Source of the DNA: Cherax quadricarinatus
Lineage: Eukaryota; Arthropoda; Malacostraca; Decapoda; Parastacidae
Assembly: GCF_038502225.1 (NCBI RefSeq)
Contig: NC_091372.1
Coordinates: forward strand, 9,940,790-10,004,789
DNA: 64,000 bases
Direction: 5' to 3'
The stretch's first letter is position 1. Each line of letters begins with the position of its first letter. This document shows positions 1 to 8,868 of this stretch, one piece after another. The position numbers were made by a program, and so were the translations under genes. The notes beneath the pieces are model-generated. The model worked only from the letters and a program-made list of their open reading frames with translations, was not told where the DNA came from and did no database searches.

Positions 1-981
1 TCGCCCAGTTGGTGTCCCGGTCCAGGTCTCGCCCAGTTGGTGTCCCGGTCCAAGTCTCGCCCAGTTGGTGTCCCGGTCCAAGTCTCGCCCAGTTGGTGTC
101 CCGGTCCAAGTCTCGCCCAGTTGGTGTCCCGGTCCTAGTCTCTCCCAGTTGGTGTCCCGGTCCTAGTCTCGCCCAGTTGGTGTCCCAGTCCAAGTCTCGT
201 CCAATTGGTGTCCCGGTCCAGGTCTCGCCCAGTTGGTGTCCCGGTCCAAGTCTCGCCCAGTTGGTGTCCCGGTCCTAGTCTCGCCCAGTTGGTGTCCCGG
301 TCCTAGTCTCGCCCAGTTGGTGTCCCAGTCCTAGTCTCGTCCAGTTGGTGTTCCGGTCCTAGTCTCGCCCAGTTGGTGTCCCGGTCCAAGTCTCGCCCAG
401 TTGGTGTCCCGGTCCTAGTCTCGCCCAGTTGGTGTCCCGGTCCTAGTCTCGCCCAGTTGGTGTCCCGGTCCTAGTCTCGCCCAGTTGGTGTCCCAGTCCA
501 AGTCTCCTCCAGTTGGTGTCCCGGTCCAGGTCTTGCCCAGTTGGTGTCCCGGTCCAAGTCTCGCCCAGTTGGTGTCCCGGTCCAAGTCTCGCCCAGTTGG
601 TGTCCCGGTCCTAGTCTCGCCCAGTTGGTGTCCCGGTCCTAGTCTCGCCCAGTTGGTGTCCCGGTCCTAGTCTCGCCCAGTTGGTGTCCCGGTCGTAGTC
701 TCGTCCAGTTGGTGTCCCAGTCCCGTCCAGTTGGTGTCCCAGTCCAAGTCTCGTCCAGTTGGTGTCCCAGTCCAAGTCTCGCCCAGTTGGTGTCCCGGTC
801 CAAGTGTCGCCCAGTTGGTGTCCCGGTCCAAGTGTCGCCCAGTTGGTGTCCCGGTCCAGGTCTCGCCCAATTGGTGTCCCGGCCCAGGTCTCGTCCAATT
901 GGTGTCCCGGTCCAGGTCTCGTCCAATTGGTATCCCGGCCCAGGTCTCGTCCAATTGGTGTCCCGGTCCAGGTCTCAACCC
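1..981. repeat. 28-bp minisatellite
   Basis: About 35 head-to-tail copies of a 28-bp unit containing CAGTTGGTGTCCCGGTCC. The array is already in progress at base 1, so it continues to the left. Variant positions are scattered (CCAGG/CCAAG/CCTAG; GCCC/GTCC). Because 28 is not a multiple of 3, reading frames rotate every unit, and the short open frames seen on both strands are artefacts, not genes. Confidence 0.97.
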
Positions 982-1383
982 AGTTGCCTATAAGTTACAA
1001 GTGCCTCATAATTAGTGAAGCACTAGGAAAAAATACAACAGTCGACTAACGAATACTTCTTACAAAATAAAATACTTAAATAAAATTAGTTTTGAGAAAT
1101 ATGAAATCTGAAATTTTTATATTACGTTATTAAATTCTTTAAATAAAAAAATTTTATACTTTAGATTTTTAATTAGAGTATTAGCATACATTTTATTTTA
1201 GACAAATTTATTAATATTTCCCAAATTTTATCTAAATTTGAAATAATTTCTTTATGTATTCAATTTAAAATTGTTACTACTAAACATTAACTATAATATA
1301 TCGATGAGTAAATTTCAAGGTAAACTATAAATTAATAAGTTTATTTAGGGACATCTAAATACGGTTAGATAAATTGTCATATA
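982..1383. other. AT-rich spacer, no gene seen
   Basis: Strongly AT-rich DNA between the 28-bp array and the 5' end of the old LINE-A copy. I see no open frame, splice-bounded exon or recognisable repeat in it. Confidence 0.6.
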
Positions 1384-1438
1384 ATTCGCTGCCTGACCAC
1401 GCCTTTGTTAACAACTTAATTGCACTGTGATTGTCAAG

Positions 1439-1535
1439 ATGGCGGTTAGTCTGAGACGCCGGATAAATACTGTAGGCATTGAGCTACTTAAAGGAACGAT
1501 AACGCCTAGTTCTGCGCAAGTCTTATTGCCAAAGA
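1439..1535 (+). pseudogene. LINE-A ORF1 5' remnant
   Basis: The first 32 codons of LINE-A ORF1, beginning MAVSLRRRINTVGIELL, closely match residues 19 onward of the intact ORF1 (MALSVRRRVNTIGIELL). The frame ends at a deletion junction that leads directly into ORF2 sequence (DGWWMGK). The zinc-knuckle and RRM-like parts of ORF1 are missing from this copy. Confidence 0.85.
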
Positions 1536-1558
1536 TGGATGGGTGGTGGATGGGTAAG

Positions 1559-1780
1559 TTTTTAGTTTAATATGTTTATTATGCACCCCATACCCATCCT
1601 GTGGGCGGTAGTCAAAAGATTACAGAGGTACATAATGGGTCCAGGGACTGGACTCCAAAGTTTTGATAGCTGAACAAGTTACAGAGGTAATGAACTCACA
1701 ATTTACAAAGGTAATGAACTCACAATTTACAAAGGTAATGAACTCACAATTTACAAAGGTAATGAACTCCAGGTAAGTCT
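1559..1780. repeat. Interspersed repeat R (CCATACCCATCCTGTGGG family)
   Basis: Homologous to 13060-13345 and 61978-62100 in this window, all sharing CCCCATACCCATCCTGTGGG and AAAAGATTACA.AGGTACATAATGGGTCCAG (two blocks). It interrupts LINE-A ORF2 and is bordered by the short direct repeat GGTAAG (1553-1558 and 1781-1786). Its right half has three copies of an approximately 23-bp internal unit (AGGTAATGAACTCACAATTT). Confidence 0.75.
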
Positions 1781-1839
1781 GGTAAGCGTGTGTCTTTTGT
1801 GAGTGTGTATGCGCCGGCAGAAAATAACATAAAGGTAAA

Positions 1840-2133
1840 TTATATTATTATTAAAGATTCGCCGGTATTCTCCCGGCCCGGGCCTTTTCCAAGTGGTGGC
1901 CCGGCCTTGGCTCCCTCTTTAGGGAGTGTCTGAGACCTAAGTCTCCCATGGGAGGAGGCACAAGTACCTCCTCATCTTTGGGACCAACTGTCCCCAGGCC
2001 TAGCCACAAGCTAGGTCTCTCTGGTCTGCCATCCCCGCCCCAAGGGGGCTGATGGGAATGACAGTCTTGTGAGCTAAAGGCTCGGACTCAGGCACCTACC
2101 CTACCCTAGAAGGGTTAGGCATGGTGTCGATCC
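1840..2133 (-). mobile_element. SINE-1 copy with 10-bp target duplication
   Basis: About 290 bp. In sense it starts GATCGACACCATGCC and ends in GGGAGAATACCGG.GAATCTTTAA followed by a (TAA)n tail. It lies inside LINE-A ORF2, and the ORF2 sequence TAAAGGTAAA is duplicated on both sides (1830-1839, 2134-2143). Removing the element restores the ORF2 reading frame. This is direct evidence for retroposition into an already existing LINE. Confidence 0.9.
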
Positions 2134-2205
2134 TAAAGGTAAAGAATGATTTTGTGTGTGAGGATCTTGTGTTTTTCTTAAGTGCACTGCCAGAGGTGGC
2201 TATAG

Positions 2206-3460
2206 TTTTTTTTTTTTTTTTTTTTTTTTTTTATATTTTATTTAAACCATGACATTACAAAATATAATATGTAAAACTCATTTAAGTCGATAATTAACAC
2301 AATCCTCCCTACTGCTAATATTACACACCACACTTACAACTCCGTGTGGGTACACCCCCCCCTCCCTGCTCCCTCATCCTATCACTTAACCCAAACCTGT
2401 TGGAGCTACCCAGCAGAATTACATGATATGAACAACACTTTTATATACACATCCCTCGAAATGGTACTTAATAATCGACTACAGACCATACAATGCATTG
2501 CATTGACCATATTATACAGACATATTACCCCCCCCCCTCCGTGGTTATCCAACCACCCCACTATTTACAACCTAACATACTATAAACAATGAATGTTGCT
2601 TAATCTAAAGTCACACAGCAATGATCCAACATTAATTTATGTAATTGTCCTAATGGTTCAGTTACATAACAATATGTATTACATAACAATGGTGATATAG
2701 AAAAGTCACAAAGACATACAAAATTACTACAAAACCATAAGAATAAACTTAGTCTCAAAATCCAACACATGTAAGCCTTTACACATTTAAACATGCAATT
2801 CCAGTGTTAAAACAATAACACAGCTTCAACTATGACATTCAAGCTCTATACAGCTTATATGGACATTACATAGTACTATTGACAACAGTACAATACAACA
2901 TAAAATATAACCATGACATAAGTAACACATAAGACTGTGCCTAGCACACACCTAACCACAAAAACCTATAACACCACTGTTGCCCAACTTTATTACACTA
3001 TCTGACGTGCATTAACCTCTTTACTCTCAAAACAAAACTGAATTGCAGAACACCAGTGACGAACAATAATGCACAGACATTAATACAAACATATCACATC
3101 ATATCTCTGGACACCGTGCATGATCACAGCATCAACACTATGCAGTGCAAGGCACCAGAAAAACAAGTTGGAGCAAATACCTGCAATTATTATAGCAAAT
3201 CTCCAAATTACAATGTCATTACCGTAAATCAATATTACCACACACAATATGTATAATAAGTATAAAGTCCAGTCACACAAAAACTGGCCAGCTCCACAGG
3301 TGCTAGCACCCGTGGTCCACATATTATTCACTCATGCATCACTCATCCAACACTCTCGCAAAACTTTTGTTATCCATTACCAGGGAGGCAACCCTGTTTT
3401 CACCCCTGACTTCCCTACCCCACCAACACTTTCCAATCATACCCTCCCCTCCCTCGTCTA
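2206..3460 (-). other. LINE-A 3' UTR and poly(A) tail
   Basis: Sense-strand 3' untranslated region after the ORF2 stop, ending GGTTTAAATAAAATATA followed by 27 A (seen here as T 2206-2232). The older copy has the same terminal sequence at 12985-13012. Short open frames on either strand in this interval have no support as genes. Confidence 0.85.
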
Positions 3461-6400
3461 TTACAAGTCTAATAAAACCTGTAACGTAAGTTGCCTATAT
3501 CCCTCTGAAAAATCCTTCACCCACCTCCTCCCATAAATTTCCTTATTTCTACATACCGTTTTATAGAACGTTAACGCTAACACCCTCCTCTTCACCTCAG
3601 TAACCTGTTTGCCCCGCAATCCCCACACTATATAGATATAATCTGCCATAATGTACCCCACAGCTCTGATTACACTTTCCTCCCAACCCCCCACGTCGAG
3701 ACTTAATGCTCTCAATACAGAAATTCCTTTACCTCCTATCCTATTTATCACCCTATTTAACCACCCCTTGACACTCCTCAGTCCATCACAAAAATATACT
3801 ACATGAAAAGCCGACTCCTCCCCACCACATATCCCACACTCCCCCCCGTCAACGACTCGTCTATCCCGTAGAACCACACCCGACGGTAAAATGCCATGCA
3901 GAAAACGATACATTACATCCCGAACACGAGGTTGCAACCTCATCCTACTCAACCTATTCCATATACTTCCCCATGCATACATGGGGAAAATTCCCTCTAC
4001 AGGCGCTACAACCCTCCCGGCTAACAATCTACACAACCTACCTATTTTAACCTTTGCTGGCTCTCGATCCCACGCCAGAGCCCTCAACACATTTTCACAC
4101 TCATGCAACTCAACTCCTGTATACATCCGTTGCAATCTGTTATGGATCCTGGCCAAACCCCCCCCACCCACACTTTCCCTCATCACCTCCCTTTTAATGA
4201 AGACACATTTGACCCTCCGCTTTAAGTCCAGCAATCCCAGCCCCCCCTTACTTACAGGTAACATTACCACATCTCTCTTAATCCAATCACAGCTCGAACC
4301 CCACAAGAATTTAAAAACCTTCCTAAGTATGTTCGTTATTGCTGGCCCAGTTAATGGGAACACGGCTGCCACGTGCCATACTTTGCTATACAGTAAGATA
4401 TTAACAACAATGGCACGCTGCACAAGGGTCAAATGATAAGGTCGCAATGCACCCAAGCGTCCCTGAATCCTTTCTACCATCCTAAGCGAGTTTTCCATGC
4501 GTGCCACAGGTAGATCGTCTGCATAAATAAGACCGCAGATTTTTAACGAATGCACCTGCCTCCTCACAACTGCACTACCCCAATCAACCCTACCCGCCCA
4601 AGCTCCTAACCCCATGACCATCGATTTATCTGAATTTACCCTCATACCAGTTGCCCCTGCGAACATTTGTACTACCCCGTCTAATGTGTCCATTGACATC
4701 CCCTCCCTGATCAGAACAGTTGTATCATCCACATACCCAATTAAAACTGGCCAAACCCTCGCAACCTCACACCCTGGTCCCTCTACGTGACACATACGCT
4801 GCTCCATCAATCTATAAAAGGGGTCCTGTACGCACGCAAACAATAATTGTGACATAGGACACCCCTGCCTAAGTCCCCTACCCATTACAATCTTCCCACC
4901 CAATCGACCATTAATCTGTACCCTCGCCATTGCACCTCCATACAACGCCTCAACCCAGCCCACTATTTCTTCCCCAAACCCCTGACCCCTGAGGATGGCT
5001 TTCAATGCTTTCCGATCCACTCTATCGTATGCCCCTTGCCAATCGAGCGCCACCAAACCTCCCTCCCTCCCCCCCCCTTTTGCCTCCACGAAATCCCTAA
5101 GTAACCCATGCCCCTCCACCATAGACCTCCCTGGCAAACCAAACTGAGTTTTTGATACTACCCGCCCTACCACACACTTGACCCGATTTCCCAAAATCTT
5201 CGCAAACAATTTATAATCTGCGCATAACAACGAGATCGCCCGATAATCCCGAAGCGTATGCTGCCCCTTACCCTTCGGTACCAATACAACGACAGCCGTT
5301 GCCTGCTTCTCACCCAGCTCACCTCTCTCCTTCATGCAATTTAATAACCTAACCAGAAAATGCCTCAATAATTCCCAATGCTGCTGATAAAACTCTGCCG
5401 GGAGTCCATCAATTCCCGGTGCTTTGCCCTTTCGCATTCCACTTAAAGCCCTCCATATTTCCCCCTCAGTTATTTCCCCACCCAGTGCTTCCCTATCACT
5501 GTTACGCAACTGACATACCACACTCCCACACACCTGTTCTAAAACCCCATCCTCTACCCCTTCTCGTTGCCAGTACTTCTCATACCACTTGTCAGCAAAC
5601 GCCCCCATTCCTTCCGTAGCTTGTATGACCTGCCCCTCCCTGTACCCTCCTATCGATTCATGAACCTCCAACCATGGAATAGTCATTGCCTGCTGTCTTT
5701 GTTTCTGCCTACGCAATACGCACGATGAAGGTCTATCGCCCCATAACACCTCTTCCACCCCCGCCTGTACCCTCACCGCTTGGAACCTCTCATCCTGTAC
5801 CTCACGCAGCCTCCCTTTAATTGCCATAATTTCATCCATTGGATAAGTGCCCGCCACCGCCCCCCTCGCATAACAACCCCGTAATCTATCCTCCAAATAG
5901 TTAGCAAGCCCATATTTTAAAGAATTGATACGTTTCCCTTCCTTTACGTAATATTGCTTAATCCGTTCTTTAGCCACACCATCCCACCACATCACCACAT
6001 CCTCTACCCCTTTTATCTCTGCACGTAACCCCTCCCACAGCGTCGCAAATCCCTCTATCCCCTCCTCATCACCTAACACACTTGTATTTAATTTCCAATA
6101 TCCCCTAGATATACCTGCTAGTGACTCCCACGCCACCTCTGCTACTACCGCCCGATGATCCGAATAAGCTACTTCTATTGTACGGAAAAATGTCAACCCA
6201 ACCCCTTGAGATATATACAGCCTATCCAACCTAGCAGCGTAACCCCGTCTTACAAAAGTGTGCTCTACCTCCCACGCCCCTCCTCCAACCGCATCCCGCA
6301 ACTGAATATCCCTCAAAAGATCTCGCAAGGCCGCCGACACGTGCCCCGCCCCTTTTGGTTCCACGTCAGCCCTCCTAATAACGCAGTTCCAGTCGCCACC

Positions 6401-6799
6401 AACGATGGCCACTGCAGGTAAACCACGTAAGAAGAAAACTAGTTCTTCACATACAAAATCCCTTTTTACCCTCACATCATTTTCCGCTGGTGCATACACA
6501 CATACAAAGGATACCCGCTGTCCCATCCACCACCCATCCACGCGCAATACTCTTCCCCCTCCCCCCCCCTCACTTCTTAGCAACACAAACGGGCTTGCCT
6601 CCCTGATCAATATACCCACACCACCTTTCAGACGTGCAGATGGCAGAGTCATGACCTGAAACCCCTCCACCTCGAGCACTCTTCCCTCCTTGAAATTGTG
6701 TTCTTGCAGGAACACTACATCCACCCTATATTTATACAGAAACATTCGAAACCATTCCTTCTTCACACTATTACACAGTCCATTTACGTTCACAGTCAT
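3461..6799 (-). CDS. LINE-A ORF2: endonuclease / reverse transcriptase polyprotein
   Basis: 1112 residues, uninterrupted. Residues 1-220 are an APE-type endonuclease: NVNGL at 4-8, LQEHN 31-35, GGVGIL 59-64, GGDWN 134-138 and SDHRAV 213-218 are the usual active-site blocks. The reverse transcriptase spans roughly 455-760: ALDWQGAYD (584-592, first catalytic Asp), GLRQGCPMSQ (642-651) and GYVDDT (688-693, the YxDD catalytic pair). A C-terminal CCHC-type knuckle follows, CGIC-x7-H-x4-C at 988-1004. The protein would nick target DNA and prime reverse transcription of its own RNA. The ATG at 6799 begins exactly at the usual start of the endonuclease fold. The frame stays open upstream to the ORF1 stop, in the same frame as ORF1. 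All catalytic blocks look complete. Confidence 0.95.
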   Translation of the reverse strand: MTVNVNGLCNSVKKEWFRMFLYKYRVDVVFLQEHNFKEGRVLEVEGFQVMTLPSARLKGGVGILIREASPFVLLRSEGGGGGRVLRVDGWWMGQRVSFVCVYAPAENDVRVKRDFVCEELVFFLRGLPAVAIVGGDWNCVIRRADVEPKGAGHVSAALRDLLRDIQLRDAVGGGAWEVEHTFVRRGYAARLDRLYISQGVGLTFFRTIEVAYSDHRAVVAEVAWESLAGISRGYWKLNTSVLGDEEGIEGFATLWEGLRAEIKGVEDVVMWWDGVAKERIKQYYVKEGKRINSLKYGLANYLEDRLRGCYARGAVAGTYPMDEIMAIKGRLREVQDERFQAVRVQAGVEEVLWGDRPSSCVLRRQKQRQQAMTIPWLEVHESIGGYREGQVIQATEGMGAFADKWYEKYWQREGVEDGVLEQVCGSVVCQLRNSDREALGGEITEGEIWRALSGMRKGKAPGIDGLPAEFYQQHWELLRHFLVRLLNCMKERGELGEKQATAVVVLVPKGKGQHTLRDYRAISLLCADYKLFAKILGNRVKCVVGRVVSKTQFGLPGRSMVEGHGLLRDFVEAKGGGREGGLVALDWQGAYDRVDRKALKAILRGQGFGEEIVGWVEALYGGAMARVQINGRLGGKIVMGRGLRQGCPMSQLLFACVQDPFYRLMEQRMCHVEGPGCEVARVWPVLIGYVDDTTVLIREGMSMDTLDGVVQMFAGATGMRVNSDKSMVMGLGAWAGRVDWGSAVVRRQVHSLKICGLIYADDLPVARMENSLRMVERIQGRLGALRPYHLTLVQRAIVVNILLYSKVWHVAAVFPLTGPAITNILRKVFKFLWGSSCDWIKRDVVMLPVSKGGLGLLDLKRRVKCVFIKREVMRESVGGGGLARIHNRLQRMYTGVELHECENVLRALAWDREPAKVKIGRLCRLLAGRVVAPVEGIFPMYAWGSIWNRLSRMRLQPRVRDVMYRFLHGILPSGVVLRDRRVVDGGECGICGGEESAFHVVYFCDGLRSVKGWLNRVINRIGGKGISVLRALSLDVGGWEESVIRAVGYIMADYIYIVWGLRGKQVTEVKRRVLALTFYKTVCRNKEIYGRRWVKDFSEGYRQLTLQVLLDL

Positions 6800-6814
6800 A
6801 CACCTAAGGCCTCT

Positions 6815-8056
6815 TTATAGTTTCCAACCCTTCCTCCTCTCTTCATTCATCCCAGGGCCTCCTGCCCCAGAGCCAGCACAAGGCTTCACACCATCAACCC
6901 CTCCCCCTTTTTTGCGATGCCTCTTATCGTGACTGCTTCGACATTGCTCTTCCTTCCTCCCAGACCTCTGCGCCGGCGTCAGGACATCATCTGAGTCTGA
7001 CGCCGCCGCTCTCTTCCTCGTGATGCCCTCCACATCCATGTTATCTTCAGAGGTTCCCTCACGATGAACCTCTACCTCCACCACGCCCCGTACCACAGCA
7101 CACGGCGACAACTCTCTCTTACTAGTTGGCCCGTCAACCCTGCTATGTTTTTTATCCTTACATTCCTCTACAGGCACCGCCGTGTCTCTCACCAGCTCAG
7201 GAACAACGTCCACTGCAGGCGGTGTCAATGTCCTTAACACTTCCTGAAGCTCTTCCTCTAGAGCCTGCACCTCCTCCTGCACTTGCACTTCTGTACTTTT
7301 CCTGTGAGTAGTAACAGATCCTTTTACATCACAGCTTACCTCACACATGCCATTCTCCTCTTTGGAATCCTCCACCTCTTCACTCCACAAGCGCCCAGGC
7401 CCTTGCTTGCGCACTGGGCTCTCAACAGCTATCACGCTGGTAACTGGTGCTTCACCAGTTTGCGCTGGCGCCCTCCTCAGCTTCACGCACTCTGCCGCCA
7501 TATGGTCGTACGCCCCACATATTCTGCACGTACGTCTCTGTCCGGCATACGATACCATAACTTGCGTCCTGAAGTCCTCCAACACGACGTAAGACGGTAT
7601 GGGATGTCTCAGAGTCATCTTCAGGGAAAAGGTACCCTCCGGACGTCCCATGTAAGCACCTGCCGTCCACTTGCCCTTTTGTGCCAGATGTACGGTTCCA
7701 TATGTCTCAAAAACACTCCTTATGTCAGCCTCATCTGCCTCAAATGGGACATTACGTATCTTAACCCACGTAAAGTGGCGAGATACGTCGATCAAACGCA
7801 CCTTCACAGCTGGAGTAGCGTCAAGACTCACGTCTTGGAACCTCGTCACCAAAGACTCATACACGGACGTGGAATTCAGTTTGACGAAGATTCTATAAGC
7901 CCCATTCAGGGCTACACCATACACCTCATCGTCCTGGATTCCATAGGTCTCCCTAATGATTGTTGGGAGTAAGACTTGCACTGAAGAGGGTGAAATCGCC
8001 CCACGAAGCAGCTCAATACCTATGGTATTTACGCGCCTCCTCACACTCAGCGCCAT
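6815..8056 (-). CDS. LINE-A ORF1: RNA-binding protein with RRM-like fold and zinc knuckle
   Basis: The open frame extends from 8110, but I place the start at the ATG at 8056 because the older copy begins at the same Met (MAVSLRRR against MALSVRRR) and the upstream 18 codons are not shared. From that start it is 413 residues. Residue numbers below count from 8110. Positions 112-190 look like an RRM (WVKIRNVPFEADEADIRSVF), followed by a canonical CCHC knuckle, CRIC-x4-H-x4-C at 195-208. The C-terminal half is acidic and low in complexity with Lys/Arg-rich stretches. ORF1 proteins of this kind coat the LINE RNA. It ends in TAA at 6815-6817; five codons later ORF2 starts in the same frame. Confidence 0.9.
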   Translation of the reverse strand: MALSVRRRVNTIGIELLRGAISPSSVQVLLPTIIRETYGIQDDEVYGVALNGAYRIFVKLNSTSVYESLVTRFQDVSLDATPAVKVRLIDVSRHFTWVKIRNVPFEADEADIRSVFETYGTVHLAQKGKWTAGAYMGRPEGTFSLKMTLRHPIPSYVVLEDFRTQVMVSYAGQRRTCRICGAYDHMAAECVKLRRAPAQTGEAPVTSVIAVESPVRKQGPGRLWSEEVEDSKEENGMCEVSCDVKGSVTTHRKSTEVQVQEEVQALEEELQEVLRTLTPPAVDVVPELVRDTAVPVEECKDKKHSRVDGPTSKRELSPCAVVRGVVEVEVHREGTSEDNMDVEGITRKRAAASDSDDVLTPAQRSGRKEEQCRSSHDKRHRKKGGGVDGVKPCAGSGAGGPGMNEERRKGWKL

Positions 8057-8133
8057 GTTGATACAAGGTAGCTCGCCTGAACAGCAGAGGGGTGCAGCGC
8101 ACAACCTCACTCGACCGTGGTCAGGCAGCGAAT
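8057..8133 (-). promoter_or_regulatory. LINE-A 5' UTR / presumed internal promoter
   Basis: The 77-nt sense leader starts ATTCGCTGCCTGACCACG. The older copy begins with the same 18 bases at 1384, so the transcription start of the family is probably at or just before this sequence. Downstream of these bases the leaders diverge. Full-length LINEs need an internal promoter, so this leader and early ORF1 are the likely location. No TATA box is evident; promoter function is inferred. Confidence 0.45.
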
Positions 8134-8241
8134 GGTGGCGATAGTTGGTGGGGACTGGAATAGTGTAATCAGGGTGGCTGATGTGGACCCAAGAGGGGCT
8201 GGATATATGTCTGTGGCTCTTAGGGATTTATTAAGGGATGT

Positions 8242-8404
8242 CCCCTCAGGGAAGGTTCCTTGATGTTGGTGAGGGGCTCTTGATTTAGGGAATTGGATCT
8301 GTGCTCCAGTTCCCCGAATTAAGCCTGAATGCCTTCCACATCCCTCCCAGGCGCTGTATAATCCTACGTGTTTAGCGCTTCCCCTTGATTATAATAATAA
8401 TAAT
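8242..8404 (+). mobile_element. SINE-3 copy with 12-bp target duplication
   Basis: A 163-bp element ending in (TAA)n. It interrupts LINE-A ORF2 with a perfect duplication of ATTAAGGGATGT (8230-8241, 8405-8416), which encodes the interrupted residues. Its body contains GTTTAGCGCTTCCCCTTGAT and CCCAGGCGCTGTATAATCC. Relatives lie at 24876-25022 and 40431-40620. Confidence 0.92.
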
Positions 8405-8758
8405 ATTAAGGGATGTTAGGTTACGTGATGCCTTCGGGGGAGCGGTGTGGGAGACTGAATATACGTTTGTTAGGAGTGGTTATGCTGCGAGACTAGATAG
8501 AGTGTACCTTTCTCAGGGAGTGGATGTGAAATCTTTCAGTATTGTGGAGGCTACAATGTCAGATCATAGGGCAGTGGTGGTGGAGGTTGGGTGGGGGACG
8601 CTCGCGGACATATATAGAAGTTATTGGAAATTAAATTTAAGTGTGTTAGGTGATGAGGGGTTGGAGGGGTTTTCAGTCCTATGGAGGGAGCTTAGTGTGG
8701 AAAAACAGGGAGTGGATGACATTGTGACATGGTGGGATAGTATTGCAAAGGAAAGGAT

Positions 8759-8868
8759 TACCTGGAGTTTACCTGGAGAGAGTTTCGGGGGTCAACGCCC
8801 CCGCGGCCCGGTCTGTGACCAGGCCTCCTGGTGGATCAGCGCCTGATCAACCAGGCTGTTGCTGCTGT
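8759..8868 (-). mobile_element. LINE-B, 110-bp 5'-truncated fragment in LINE-A ORF2
   Basis: The last 110 bp of LINE-B (3' end ACCTGGAGTTTACCTGGAG as read on +) inserted between ORF2 residues AKERI and VREGKR. About four ORF2 codons are missing at the site and no clear target duplication remains. It happens to keep the surrounding frame open. Confidence 0.88.

Larger units (their letters stand above)
1536..2205 (+). pseudogene. LINE-A ORF2 endonuclese remnant, split by two insertions
   Basis: Pieces of the ORF2 endonuclease domain: DGWWMGK (1541-1558), then GKRVSFVSVYAPAENNIKV (1781-1837), then KNDFVCEDLVFFLSALPEVAIV (split as KNDFVCEDLVFF and LSALPEVAIV, 2141-2205). They match residues 88-133 of the intact ORF2 in order. 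A CCATACCCATCC-type repeat and a SINE-1 sit between the pieces. Translation stops making sense at 2205, where the poly(A) tail of the nested intact LINE-A begins on the opposite strand. Confidence 0.85.
2206..8133 (-). mobile_element. LINE-A, full-length copy with intact ORF1 and ORF2
   Basis: A 5.93-kb non-LTR retrotransposon on the minus strand. In sense: 5' UTR of 77 nt, ORF1 (413 codons from the likely start), 15 nt, ORF2 (1112 codons), a 1.2-kb 3' UTR with ATAAAATATA just before a 27-base A tail (T run 2206-2232). It is flanked by an 11-bp near-perfect duplication, GGTGGCTATAG (2195-2205) and GGTGGCGATAG (8134-8144), and interrupts the endonuclease codons of an older + strand copy of the same family. 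Both ORFs are uninterrupted and the key motifs are present, so it is a candidate for a recently active autonomous element. The domain order (APE-type endonuclease, reverse transcriptase, C-terminal CCHC knuckle) and the ORF1 knuckle suit the L1/Tx1 group; this placement is from motif style, not a tree. Confidence 0.93.

Noticed and set aside
3891..8144. Open frames on + opposite LINE-A ORF1/ORF2 (for example 181 and 229 codons)
   Set aside because: Shadows of the intact minus-strand LINE ORFs; residues show no motif.
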